Below are positions 25,777 through 35,300 of a stretch of 64,000 nucleotides of DNA, one piece after another (the first letter of the stretch is position 1; each line of letters opens with the position of its first letter). Where the stretch lies: NCBI GenBank assembly GCA_964633285.1, contig CAZWGA010000002.1, positions 124,001 through 188,000 of the forward strand, read 5' to 3'. The translations under genes and the position numbers were made by a program. Source of the stretch: 20CM-2-55-15 sp964633285 (GTDB taxonomy: Bacteria; Acidobacteriota; Terriglobia; 20CM-2-55-15). The notes beneath the pieces are model-generated. The model was not told the DNA's origin. It was given only the letters and a program-made list of their open reading frames with translations, and searched no databases.

Positions 25777-27156
25777 CTAGACACTTCCGAAATCAATACC
25801 CAGGCGTTTGGCCTTGTTATAAAGGGTTCGTCTCTCAATCCCCAGAATCTCCGCCGCTCTCTTCTTGTTGCCTCCCGTTTCCTTCAAAACCTTAATAATA
25901 TGTTCCTTTTCCATTTGGTCCAGAGACACTTCTCCCTCGGAGGGAGGCCGTGCTTCCCGCGCGCCGGGCGATGATCCGGTTTCGCCGGCATCTTCTTCTC
26001 CCAGCTCCAACTCTTCGAGCTGAATGACGCCGGTATCATTAAATGTAACCACGCGCTCGAGGGTATTCCGGAGTTCCCTCACATTCCCCGGCCATGAGTA
26101 CCGTTTCATTGCGTCCACCGCATCCGCCGCGAGCCGCGCAGTCTTTCCATATCGCTCGTTGAACATTCTCAGGAAATAACTCGCCAGGAGCGGGATGTCT
26201 TCGGATCGTTCCCTCAACGCCGGCAGGGCGATCGTGAAGACGTTGAGTCGATGAAACAAATCCTCGCGGAACTGATTGTTTCGCGCCATGTCTCGAAGGT
26301 CACGGTTGGTCGCCGCGATCAATCGAATATCCACATGGATGGTCTCATTGGAACCGACTCTGCGGATTTCATGCTCTTGAATCACGCGCAACAACTTCAC
26401 CTGAAAAGCGAGTGACGTTTCGGAAACTTCATCAAGGAACACCGTCCCGCCTGACGCGCTTTCCAGAAGTCCCTTGCGGGAACCACTGGCGCCGGTAAAG
26501 GAGCCGCGCTCGTGTCCATAGAGCTCACTCTCGAGCAATGTTTCAGTGAGAGCGCCGCAATTGATGACAATGAACGGCGCCGATGCGCGCCCGCTGTTGG
26601 CATGAAGCGCTCGCGCGATCAATTCCTTGCCTGACCCGCTTTCACCGACAACGAGGACCGGCGCTTCAATGCGGGCAATCTTCGCCACCTTCTTATAAAT
26701 GTCGACCATCTTCGGCGTGGCGCCGATGATCTCGGTCTCCGGAAGTTCATTCGCGAGCTCGGGCCCCACGGTTGTGCCCTGCACGAGGCGAAACTTTTCT
26801 TCGATGCGATGCAGAATGCCCAGCATTTCATCGACCACAAACGGTTTGCTGATGTAATCGAACGCGCCGTTATGAACCGCATGGACTGCGGTTTCCATCG
26901 TGCCGTGAGCGGTCATGATGACGACCTCCGCATCCGCATTCACATTTTTCATGCGTTCAAGAAGCTGAAGTCCGGAGTCGTCTCCCAGATAAATATCGCT
27001 CACCATGATGTCGAACGGTTCTTCTTCCATGGCGCGGCGAGCTTGTTCGCCGCTGGTTGCGACGCGAAACGGATACGCTTCCATTTCAAGAATCGATCCC
27101 ATCAATTTGCAAATGGACCGGTCGTCATCGACAACCAGAATTCGGGGCTTGGACAT
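25777..27156 (-). CDS. Sigma-54-dependent response regulator (NtrC family)
   Basis: The ATG at 27156 is chosen, as upstream in-frame residues run into the kinase gene; the product has about 459 residues. The receiver domain (3-120) has D54 and K104. The AAA+ domain has Walker A GESGSGKE (171-178), an ELYGHERGSFTGA loop in which the usual GAFTGA is GSFTGA (218-223), and Walker B VFLDEVSE. A Fis-type helix-turn-helix ends the protein (GGNKKRAAEILGIERRTLYNKA). It should be phosphorylated by the CHASE2 kinase encoded 10 bases upstream and activate sigma-54 promoters. The A-to-S change in the sigma-54 loop is a small oddity. Confidence 0.92.
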   Translation of the reverse strand: MSKPRILVVDDDRSICKLMGSILEMEAYPFRVATSGEQARRAMEEEPFDIMVSDIYLGDDSGLQLLERMKNVNADAEVVIMTAHGTMETAVHAVHNGAFDYISKPFVVDEMLGILHRIEEKFRLVQGTTVGPELANELPETEIIGATPKMVDIYKKVAKIARIEAPVLVVGESGSGKELIARALHANSGRASAPFIVINCGALTETLLESELYGHERGSFTGASGSRKGLLESASGGTVFLDEVSETSLAFQVKLLRVIQEHEIRRVGSNETIHVDIRLIAATNRDLRDMARNNQFREDLFHRLNVFTIALPALRERSEDIPLLASYFLRMFNERYGKTARLAADAVDAMKRYSWPGNVRELRNTLERVVTFNDTGVIQLEELELGEEDAGETGSSPGAREARPPSEGEVSLDQMEKEHIIKVLKETGGNKKRAAEILGIERRTLYNKAKRLGIDFGSV

Positions 27157-27166
27157 AAACGTCGTG

Positions 27167-29449
27167 CTAGTTCGGTATCGACAACGTAAATACCGAACCT
27201 TTTCCGACCTCACTTTCTACTGAAACATCTCCGCCGTGCCGTGTTGCCACTTCCTTCACAAATGCGAGTCCCAAACCAAAGCCGCTTTGTTCACGAGTTT
27301 CCTTGTTCGCGCGGCGGTAAAACTTATCGAAAATCTTCGCTGCATCTTCCGCCGGGATTCCGCACCCCTGGTCCGCAACTTGAAATCGCACGCGGCCGGC
27401 GCCGTTGCTGATTCCGATACGGACTGTTGTACCCGCCGGGCTGTACTTGATCGCGTTCGTGACGAGATTCGTCAGCGCCTGGTACAGCAAAAGCCGGTCC
27501 GCCTGAATCCGCATTCCGTTCACGTTTGCCGGCGTTTCGATCGCGATCTGTTTTTCCGCCGCAACGGGGTTGATGACGGTCACCATGTCTTTCAATACCT
27601 GCCCGATCTCGAAATCGGTTTTCGAAATCTTCTGCCGCCCCGACTCGATATAAGCAATATCCAGAAACGACTGGATAAGCTGATTCAGCCTGTTGCTCTC
27701 ATCGATGATCGTGCCGAGGAAGTCTCTGCCTTTCTCCTGCACGAGCCCGTACTTCAGCAGCATGTCGCTGTAGCCCCGGATCGACGTCAACGGCGTACGC
27801 AATTCGTGCGAGACCAATGAGACCATGTCGCTCTTGGCCTGGTTTAATTCGTACTGTGCGGTCGAGTCATGCAGGCTCACAACCACGCCGGCGCCTGGGA
27901 TCGGCGCCAGCACTACATTGTAGAAACTTCTGCCGTTTCTTGCCGGGACAAAATTGATGCCGCGAGTCTCGCCTTTCTCCTGTACGCCTGCGAACACAGG
28001 CGCAAAGTCATGATCCTTCAAATGAAGAGCAAGGTATTCGGCTACAGGTCCCGGATTTTCGCGCGCCTCTTCCAGACGCATCGCCGCAGGATTCTGGTAG
28101 ACTACGCGGCACGTTCGATCACTGACGATGATGACATCCTCAATACTCGCGAGAATCGCATTGTTGAATGAGAGGAAGCGCATCAGCTCTTCGTTGAATG
28201 AATCGACGGCTTCAAGACGCCAGCGCGAATTACGCCGGAGCCGCCCGAGTAATTTGTTTCGAAGTTCCGCGGTACGCGCCGGCTCGAGGTGATAGGACGT
28301 TACCGCGTCGATCCAGCCGCTCGAGAGACGATCGATCTTCCGGTCGAGGTCCCGATTCACGCGCGCGATTTTCCATGCTTCCAGGCTCAGGGGAATAACA
28401 ACGAGCTCGGTCCAGAACGGTAGAAAAGAAAACCAGAAATTGAACCACTTCATCAGCAGAACAGAAATCGCAACCGCGGCAGGAACGCAAAAAACAACAG
28501 TGGCGTAGAACTGCTTTCCTTCAAACCTTCGATCGCCATACCACAACATGAAACCGAAAATGGCGAGGCCCAACAAAACAACAATCTCAGATGATTCCGT
28601 GATCGCGCGGCCGGCATAAAGCGTGTCGATCGCGTTGGCGTGAATCTCTACGCCGCTCATCTTCTGGCCATGAGTGGAAAATGGAGTGAACCACTGATCG
28701 CCGCCTTCAGCCGTAGATCCCAACAGAACGATTTTTCCTTTCAGAAGTGATGGATCGACGCTGCCGTCCAGCACCTTCCAGGCTGGAACCTGGGAAAAAC
28801 TGTTGTTGTCTCCAACGAATCGGATATTGACGAACTCGGGCCGAAGGATTTGTGCGCTGTTTACCGTCTGCTCGAAATCCGATTTGAATGGCAGTTCAGC
28901 AGCGTGCAACGCCTGCACCGCCAGCGCCGGAACGACGCGTCCATCGCCGGGCTTGACGTAAAGGACTTTCCTGCCAATCCCGTCGAAGTCCGGATCCGTA
29001 TGAACGTGTCCAAGCCGGACATGCTTCTGAACAAAGATCGCCAGAGGATCACGCCATCGTTCCACGCCCTGATCGAAATCGCGCCGGGTCGCCAACACCA
29101 GCGAGGAAGTATGCGCGATGGCTGTGGCCAGCGCCGTATCGGCGTCGGCGGTCGTCTTCTCATCGAGGATAATGTCCATCGCAACGGTTCGCGGTTGAGT
29201 TGCTGCGAGGCGCTCGATCAATTGGGCAAGAGTCTGGCGCGACCACGGCCACCGGCCGATCTTGAAGAGACTCTCATCGTCGATCGCCACGATGACGGTC
29301 GGACTTGCCGGCTCAACTCGTCCTGCGATTCGAAGTGTGAAATCGTACGCGGTGGAATTCAGCCCGGCGAAGATCGTTGTGAAGGACAAAAGCAGGATCG
29401 CAACAGCCACAACAAAACTCGCGGCCATCGCTCCCCAAACAGACTTCAT
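27167..29449 (-). CDS. CHASE2-domain membrane histidine kinase
   Basis: A 760-residue sensor. A first membrane helix (about 7-29) leads to a periplasmic CHASE2 domain (about 35-285: VIVAIDDESLFKIGRWPWSR and GKIVLLGSTAEGG are characteristic). Three helices follow (about 295-370), then a PAS-like region (about 435-540), HisKA with H548 in LVSHELRTPLTSIRG, and the ATPase domain (N-box LTNLVTNAIKYS, G1 DQGCGIP, G2 GFGLGLAFV). CHASE2 is an extracytoplasmic sensory domain of unknown ligand. It is the first gene of a four-gene operon with a sigma-54 activator, an exported protein and a FecR protein. Its start is the ATG at 29449. Confidence 0.93.
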   Translation of the reverse strand: MKSVWGAMAASFVVAVAILLLSFTTIFAGLNSTAYDFTLRIAGRVEPASPTVIVAIDDESLFKIGRWPWSRQTLAQLIERLAATQPRTVAMDIILDEKTTADADTALATAIAHTSSLVLATRRDFDQGVERWRDPLAIFVQKHVRLGHVHTDPDFDGIGRKVLYVKPGDGRVVPALAVQALHAAELPFKSDFEQTVNSAQILRPEFVNIRFVGDNNSFSQVPAWKVLDGSVDPSLLKGKIVLLGSTAEGGDQWFTPFSTHGQKMSGVEIHANAIDTLYAGRAITESSEIVVLLGLAIFGFMLWYGDRRFEGKQFYATVVFCVPAAVAISVLLMKWFNFWFSFLPFWTELVVIPLSLEAWKIARVNRDLDRKIDRLSSGWIDAVTSYHLEPARTAELRNKLLGRLRRNSRWRLEAVDSFNEELMRFLSFNNAILASIEDVIIVSDRTCRVVYQNPAAMRLEEARENPGPVAEYLALHLKDHDFAPVFAGVQEKGETRGINFVPARNGRSFYNVVLAPIPGAGVVVSLHDSTAQYELNQAKSDMVSLVSHELRTPLTSIRGYSDMLLKYGLVQEKGRDFLGTIIDESNRLNQLIQSFLDIAYIESGRQKISKTDFEIGQVLKDMVTVINPVAAEKQIAIETPANVNGMRIQADRLLLYQALTNLVTNAIKYSPAGTTVRIGISNGAGRVRFQVADQGCGIPAEDAAKIFDKFYRRANKETREQSGFGLGLAFVKEVATRHGGDVSVESEVGKGSVFTLSIPN

Positions 29450-29501
29450 TGGCAGGTATTATATATGCCCCGCGGCATTTTAATTGCAACAGCCCACACG
29501 G

Positions 29502-29535
29502 CTTCGTGCCTTTGTGTTCTTGGTGCCTTCGTGTT
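29502..29535 (+). repeat. Short tandem CTTNGTGNN repeat in the CHASE2 upstream region
   Basis: Four consecutive imperfect units, CTTCGTGC, CTTTGTGTT, CTTGGTGC and CTTCGTGTT, lie between the divergent CHASE2 kinase and prepilin-like genes. Similar degenerate strings are a familiar intergenic feature of environmental genomes. No function can be read from it. Confidence 0.4.
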
Positions 29536-29602
29536 TTCACTGTTTTGAAACGGCAACCGCCGGCGGAAGTCCGGCAAAACCGCGACTATTGCGACTTTTC
29601 AA

Positions 29603-30007
29603 ATGACGTTACTCGAAACCTGCTCCAGTGTGCTGATCATTTCGACCGTGACCTTCTTCGCCGCGCCTTCCCTGATTCGCGCTCGCGAGAACTATCAGTT
29701 GGATGTTTTGTCGCGGCAAGTCGCGGCAAAAATGCAATCGACGCGCATTAAGGCCATAAGCCGAAACCGTGATTGCCGCGTGCGGGTCAATTCCGATGTT
29801 TCTTACGTGATCGAATGCGAGTATTCCCAATGGCGCCAGGATGAAACGGTAACGCTGCCTCGGGGATTCCGCATCACCGCCAATACGTCGCCGGAGTTTC
29901 ACAAACGCGGCAATGCATCGCCTGCGGGAACCCTGACAGTGTGGGATAGCCGGATGAAATCAAAGAGAATCATCGTCAATATTACCGGTCGCATCCGGGT
30001 CGATTGA
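29603..30007 (+). CDS. GspH/FimT-like pseudopilin without a leader peptide
   Basis: The 134-residue product opens with MTLLETCSSVLIISTVTFFAAPSLI, the prepilin pattern (F/M)TLLE followed by a hydrophobic helix. It continues with the GspH/FimT-like basic and beta-strand region (VAAKMQSTRIKAISRN, then strands to VNITGRI). Normal prepilins have a short basic leader ending in Gly just before this point. Here the ATG is at the first residue of the mature helix; the frame upstream has no ATG, GTG or TTG before a stop, and the codon preceding the ATG is Gln. It is either a relic or an inserted pseudopilin that escapes processing. No other pilus genes are near. Confidence 0.65.
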   Translation: MTLLETCSSVLIISTVTFFAAPSLIRARENYQLDVLSRQVAAKMQSTRIKAISRNRDCRVRVNSDVSYVIECEYSQWRQDETVTLPRGFRITANTSPEFHKRGNASPAGTLTVWDSRMKSKRIIVNITGRIRVD

Positions 30008-30028
30008 TGTGATAAACCATCTTCCCTG

Positions 30029-30427
30029 ATGACCGATCCCGAACAGGTTGTAGAAGCCAACCTCAAGTTTTACTTCGCGCTCGAAAGCCTTGACGTCGAT
30101 CTCATGGACGAGGTGTGGGCCACGGATGCCAGCGCCATCTGTGTCCACCCCGGCTGGACGCGTCTGGCGGGCTGGGAAAACATCCGGGCCAGTTGGGAAC
30201 AGATTTTCCGCAACACGACATTCATGCGAATCGACGTTTCGGAAGTTTCCGTCGAAGTTCAGGGCTCAACCGCGTGGGTTACCTGCCTTCAAAACATCAC
30301 GACTGCGACCGGGGATCAAATGCGCCGCGCCAAAGCCTATGCGACGAATATTTTTATTTTTGAAGATGATCGCTGGCTGCTGGTGCTCCACCATGCGTCA
30401 CTGCTGAACAACTCGGACGAGACGTAA
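30029..30427 (+). CDS. SnoaL-like / NTF2-fold protein
   Basis: A 132-residue protein of the NTF2-like superfamily (SnoaL_3/DUF4440 type): helix VVEANLKFYFALESLDVDLMDEVWA, the WENIRASWEQIF helix, then strands VEVQGSTAWVTCLQNI and FEDDRWLLVLHHAS. Members are small cone-shaped enzymes or ligand-binding proteins; here neither catalytic residues nor context identify a substrate. The ATG at 30029 follows the prepilin-like gene by 21 bases on the same strand, so it may be co-transcribed. It is convergent with the tiny membrane-peptide gene. Confidence 0.8.
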   Translation: MTDPEQVVEANLKFYFALESLDVDLMDEVWATDASAICVHPGWTRLAGWENIRASWEQIFRNTTFMRIDVSEVSVEVQGSTAWVTCLQNITTATGDQMRRAKAYATNIFIFEDDRWLLVLHHASLLNNSDET

Positions 30428-30435
30428 ACGGGCGG

Positions 30436-30534
30436 CTAAGACTTGCCCGAATCCCTGCTCGCGGAAACCCACACGAACACCCAAATCACCAAAAGCAACA
30501 ACGCAATTCCAAATACCGCCAGAATCAGTTTCAT
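30436..30534 (-). CDS. 32-residue single-helix membrane peptide
   Basis: Minus-strand reading gives a 32-codon frame: MKLILAVFGIALLLLVIWVF, then a short polar tail ending SGKS. The ATG overlaps the stop of the upstream membrane-protein gene (ATGA at 30531-30534) and AGGA lies nine bases before it, so translation looks deliberate and coupled. One membrane helix spans most of its length. No family is recognised. It could be a small regulatory or assembly subunit for the upstream four-helix protein. Confidence 0.55.
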   Translation of the reverse strand: MKLILAVFGIALLLLVIWVFVWVSASRDSGKS

Positions 30535-30941
30535 GATCGGCGATCCTGAAATTGCAATCCACGCGCAAACATCCAGTGCGAAACCAATAACGGAAAACTC
30601 GCGGAAATCCAACCTTGCGGCAGTTCATTTCCCAGCACTCCGCGGCCCAACAGCGGAAATACCACGAACACATTCACCAGCCACAATCCCAACGCCGCTA
30701 AGAAAGGATTTCCCAGATGCGGCCGCAGATTCTTCCAGAACATCCCGAAGACAAAATACGCACCGAAGTAAATCAGACCCATATTAATAAGGATGACGAG
30801 TTCCAGTTCCCGCAGCGCTGGAAACATCGCAAACACCGACCATGCCATCAACTGCGGCACAAATACCGCATGGATAAATCTCCAGAACAAAATGCTTACC
30901 ACGGTAAATAAAACAGGTCCCAGTAACATGGTTCCGGCCAT
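30531..30941 (-). CDS. Small integral membrane protein, unknown function
   Basis: A 136-residue protein with four predicted membrane helices (about 2-22, 26-44, 48-70 and 80-102, with a last hydrophobic stretch near 112-128). Conserved-looking polar positions in helices include RFIHAVFVP and ELELVILINMG. No family is recognised. It is followed with a 4-base overlap by a 32-residue membrane peptide, suggesting a two-subunit complex. The gene is divergent from tRNA-Ala, 69 bases away. Confidence 0.65.
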   Translation of the reverse strand: MAGTMLLGPVLFTVVSILFWRFIHAVFVPQLMAWSVFAMFPALRELELVILINMGLIYFGAYFVFGMFWKNLRPHLGNPFLAALGLWLVNVFVVFPLLGRGVLGNELPQGWISASFPLLVSHWMFARGLQFQDRRS

Positions 30942-31010
30942 TCTACGCCACCATTTCGCGCATTGACCGGTCTTCTCCGTTTCCGTTACGATGAGGACTG
31001 TTTTTCAAAC

Positions 31011-31083
31011 GGGCCTGTGGCGCAGTTGGGAGCGCGCATGACTGGCAGTCATGAGGTCAGGGGTTCGAACCCCCTCAGGTCCA
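31011..31083 (+). tRNA. tRNA-Ala (anticodon GGC)
   Basis: A full cloverleaf is visible. The acceptor GGGCCTG (31011-31017) pairs with CAGGTCC (31076-31082) including the G3-U70 wobble that identifies alanine tRNAs. The anticodon arm is CATGA/TCATG with loop CTGGCAG, giving anticodon GGC. The T arm is GGGGG/CCCCC with loop TTCGAAC. Discriminator A is at 31083; CCA is not encoded. An integrase remnant follows directly, so the 3' end was probably an attachment site. Confidence 0.95.
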
Positions 31084-31206
31084 TAGAATTTAAAATAGTT
31101 AAGGCCGAACATTAGTGTGGGGACTTTTGTGGGGACCGCGAATCAATTTTACCGCGGTGGAAACGTGCTCGGTCTTCTGCTTGGCCTTCATCTCAGCAAC
31201 CTTGGC

Positions 31207-31685
31207 TTAGTTATATATCTCAAGACGCGAGAACGCCTCCTCAAGGCGCCTCAGAAGTCGGATGCACGTACTTCTGCGAGACCACAATACTGGAGTGTCC
31301 GGCTATCTTTTGAATGCTGAAAGGATCAGTCAGTGTTCGCCTCGCCCCGAGGTCAGGAACGTATGGCGAAGGTCATACAACCTGAACGGAGCGATCGGAT
31401 TGTTGGGCGGATTACCGTTGGTTTCAGGGGCATTTACTTTCTCGATCGCGCGGCCGTGCTGCGAATCGGTCGTGGAGTAAGAAACATGCCGGCTGGATCA
31501 CCGCCAGGAAACACCCAGCCCGTTGTCGGCTTCCCGGCCTCTTCATGGCGCATGGACAACAGCGCATGTCGCCCATTTCGTTTCCCCTTCGGGTTGAGAA
31601 CATATCCGAAACGCGAACCATTCACAGATTCGAGATAGACGTTTTCCCAACGCATCCGGCAAACCTGCTCCCGGCGTTACTCCTC
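31207..31685 (-). pseudogene. Tyrosine-family integrase, frameshifted and N-terminally truncated
   Basis: Four collinear minus-strand pieces in changing frames spell the catalytic domain of a phage-type integrase. They are RMRWENVYLESVNG with FGYVLNPKGK and GWVFPGGDP (about 31440-31685), FRLYDLRHTFLTS (about 31320-31450), FSIQKIAGHSSIVVSQKYVH (about 31250-31330), and LEEAFSRLEIYN before a stop at 31207. The RxxH motif, GH motif and the active-site tyrosine region (QKYVH) are all recognisable, but at least three frameshifts separate them and no N-terminal arm-binding domain is found. Its position against tRNA-Ala marks the end of a decayed integrative element. Confidence 0.8.
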
Positions 31686-31993
31686 TATGTCTGGCGTACC
31701 ACTTTTGCCCACTGCCGTGGCGTGAGCTTTGGGCGGCTCTGTGCAAGTTCACGGTTACTGTCTCGAACCACTTGCTCTAGCTCACGATGTATATTCCCAG
31801 CTGACGCTTTATCGGCGGCGGGCACCGGATGGAAGTCTCCGGGATCGTGCAGTTTACAGAAAGGGAACGTTTGCCTGCCAATTCCACTTCTGTCTCTCAG
31901 TACGGTAGCGTAACGTGTACAAGGCTTGCCGGAACGGAAGTGCCCCAAACATTTGACCCGATCCGGTTGCGGCAACACGAGAACGTAAGCCAT
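31685..31993 (-). CDS. 102-residue Cys/His-containing protein, probable mobile-element cargo
   Basis: A perfect AGGAGG (minus strand, 32007-32002) stands eight bases before the ATG at 31993, which strongly supports expression. The product has a potential zinc site, CLGHFRSGKPCTRYATVL followed by FPFCKLHDPGD. This pattern recalls small phage and plasmid proteins with RSGKPC....C.xH motifs. A helical, charged C-terminus follows. Its 3' end runs into the integrase remnant. No function is known, but the place beside the integrase scar suggests cargo of the lost element. Confidence 0.55.
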   Translation of the reverse strand: MAYVLVLPQPDRVKCLGHFRSGKPCTRYATVLRDRSGIGRQTFPFCKLHDPGDFHPVPAADKASAGNIHRELEQVVRDSNRELAQSRPKLTPRQWAKVVRQT

Positions 31994-32373
31994 TTCAGGA
32001 ACCTCCTATTACGGAGTTCTTTGATGCGACGTTTTCATATTGTACGAAATGCTGCGCACTTGCAGTCCGAAAAGTCGCGTTAGTTTACGACAATTTGGTT
32101 GCGATTCGGGACACGATGGCTTCTTTCAGCAACGCAGATTCAGCCCCAATCCTACGGTAGCAAGCAAACGACAAACATCACCGGTATTCCAGCCCCTAAC
32201 CATAGGTGCCAAGGAATAGCCGCCTGGAAACTCATTCGAAAGATGAGTCGGGGCGTCGGCCCTGGCGATCCGCGCCCCATTGGAGAAGCGGCAACACGAC
32301 TTCAAATGCCGCAGCGCGTCAGACCCAACAAGCTGATAAAGCAAGGGTCAGACGCCGTTTCTGCCACTGGCTG
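31994..32373. other. Gene-free 380-base interval
   Basis: Apart from the Shine-Dalgarno (AGGAGG on the minus strand at 32007-32002) of the 102-residue protein, I see no convincing coding frame, RNA gene or repeat of the tRNA-Ala 3' end here. It probably contains the promoter of that gene and the transcription end of the giant TIG/NHL gene, or decayed element sequence. Confidence 0.5.
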
Positions 32374-35300
32374 CTAAGGCACCACGGTGAATGTGGAAGT
32401 CGCACTGCCTCCGGACGTGGTGACCGTTACGGTCTGTTCGCCAAGAGGGGCGTCGGCCGCGATGGTGAACGTAGCGACGAATGTTGGTTGCGGGGACGCC
32501 ACAACGTAACTGGCCTGCGTGTTGTCGGTGCTGATGCCCTGACCGCTGAAAGTCACGGTGTTGTGACCGGAGACAAAGTTCGTGCCACTCACCAGAACCT
32601 GAACGGTCTGTCCTCTCGTGCCGCTGTTAGGACTCAGCGATGAAATTGTCGGCGGCGGCGGCACCACGGTGAAGGAGGCATCGGCATAACCTGCCAGCGT
32701 CGTGACTCTTATACCGTAATCCGCTAACCACACGTTTGTGGGAATCATTGCCGTTAGCGTCAATGATGTGGAACTCGTGACATTGACGCTTGCACCGACT
32801 ATGCCTTCCTGGCCGAACGACACGCTCGTGAAGCCGGGAATGAAGTTGGCGCCGGTCACAGTGATCTGCACGCTTCGACCCTGCAGTCCTTTGTTCGGAT
32901 TCACCGATGAGACAGCCGGCGGGCGCGGCATGATCGTCAACGGGCCGCGGACGGCGCGAACTCTGAGGTTGGTTATGTCGGCAATGAGAAGGTTGCCGTC
33001 CTTGTCGAAGGCAATGCTCCACGGGTAGCTGAGTTGAGCGGTCCATGCCGGGCCGCCGTCGCCCGCGTTGCCGAAACTTCCGAAGTTCAACCTTCCGGCG
33101 GCCGTGTTGATGATGCCGGTAGCGAGATCCAGGCGGCGGACATTGATGAAGTCCGTGATGAAGAGATTCGTTTCCGACGGATCGAGCGCAAGTCCTCGTG
33201 GATAACCCAACCAGACACTCGTTGCAGGCTGGTAGTCGTGATATCCGGAACTTAAATTCCCGCTGCCGGCAACAGTCGTGATCCCGTGCGTGGCTCCGTC
33301 CACCTTCAACACCCGATTGTTGGCGTAGTCGGCGATGTACATGTTGTTGTTCGAGTCGATGACAATGCTCGCAGGATAGACACCCACCTGACCCGGGCCT
33401 GCAACCATGCTGACGATGTGGGTCACCGCGTCGATCCGTCGAACCGAGGTTTCAGTGCTGACGTAAATGTTCCCGGCCGGATCAGTTCTGATTGCCCCGA
33501 TGAGTCCGAAATACGTCGACGTTGCCGGCTGGCCGACGTCGTCGGCCTTCCAGATGTTGGTCCCGCCGATCGTGGTGATTGTTGTTCCGTGAACTTTCCG
33601 CAGGTAACGGTCGTCGGCGATCAGGACATCGCCCTGTGGATCGACAGCCACAGCGTACGGCTTAAGCTTCACATTGGTGGCGATGGCTCCATCCGTCACG
33701 TCGGCGGATCCACCACCGGCGAGAGTGGTGATCACGCCGGATGTGTCGATCTTTCGCACGCGGCGCGATCCGCTATCGGCAATGTAAACATTGCCCGCGA
33801 CGTCGGCCGCAACGCCTCCCGGCGAAATCAGGAGGCCGGCCCATGCCGGGCCGCCATCCGCGGGATCGACGGGTCTGCCGGAGATCGTCGTCAGAATTCC
33901 CGTCTTGCTGTCGATCTTCATCACGATGCTGGTGGTTGGATCGGGCTCAATAACGTGTCCGTTGGCATCCAGGGTCTGGCGATTCAGGTGGTCTGTGAGC
34001 AGGATGTTTCCGGCGCCGTCGGCGGCCAGTCCGAATAAGAGCACAAACGACGACGCTGTCGCAGGAACGCCACTGGTGGGCAGGCCTGGATGACCGTATC
34101 GGCCGGCGATAGTGGAAATGATTCCCGTGGCGGCGTTCACTCTTCGGATGACACCGAAATAGCTATCCACGAAGAGAAGATTGCCGGAAGGATCGAAAGA
34201 CAGCGCCATTGACGGTCCGATCATCGCTTGTGTTGCGGGCCCGCCATCTCCCGCAACGCCAACCTGGCCGTTACCGGCGACGGTTGTGATGATGCCGGTC
34301 ACGGCGTCGATTCGACGAATGCGGTAATTCCCGTTGTCGGCGATATAGATGTTGCCCCCGGAATCAATCGCAGGCGTGGCCGGCGCATTATAAGGAACGT
34401 AAAACGAGTCCATATTCAACTGCGCTGAAGCGGCCGGTCCGCCGTCGCCGGAAAAGCCCGGCGTCCCCGTGCCCGCGATGGTGGTCACAGCGCCCGTTTG
34501 CGCGTCGATGCGTTTCACCAGCGAATCTCCGCTCGCGATCAGATTCCCTTTACGGTCAAACGCCAGTCCTACATTGCCGATCCCGTAATATGCGATCGAA
34601 ATAAGCCCGGTAGCCGCATCGACTTTCTCGATGCTGTAGTACTCACTGATAAAGAGATTGCCCGCCGCATCGATTGCAATCCCGAGCGGGTTATTCAGCG
34701 GGCAGGCCACGGCAGGAACTCCGTAGTTACAGTTACCATAAACACCCGTTCCCGCAACGGTGGTGACGATTCCTGTTCTCGCATCGATTCTTCGAACCGA
34801 GTAGCTGTTCTTGTCCAATACAAAAGTGTTGCCGCTGTTGTCCAGGGCAAGCACCGACGCGCCCGGCTGCGCTGCGGAGATCGCGGGTCCGCCATCGCCC
34901 ACGAACGTGCTTCCGCCGGCGATGGTGGTGATGGAACCCGGAGGCAGCGCGCTGAGCGCGACAGGCCGTGCCAGGTATTGCGTCTGCGCCACACCCGCTC
35001 GCGTTTGAACGGTGAGCGTCGTCCGGCCGCTCGGAACAGGCGGCGTCGTGAACGAAATCGTTTGTGAATCGATGACGTTCAAATTCGACACGACGATACC
35101 GCCTGCAATGACGATGGTGTCGGGCGGGAAATTGTTGCCGGTAATAGTGACCGTTTCTCCGCCTGCTGCGCTCACCGTGCCTGGTGTCGTACTCGAGATC
35201 TGCGGCGGGGCGTAGCGGATTTCCTGAATGCCGCGGGCGCTGTCGGCCACGACTACTCTTCCGCTCTCCGTGGTCACGAGTCCTTTGGGACTCTGGAAGG

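Noticed and set aside
31084..32373. Second attachment site (repeat of the tRNA-Ala 3' end)
   Set aside because: Searched by eye for GTTCGAACCCCCTCAGG downstream; not found, so no element borders are claimed.
33286..34038. 250-residue plus-strand frame
   Set aside because: Antisense to the NHL repeats; its periodic Asp/Val pattern is the reverse reading of those repeats.
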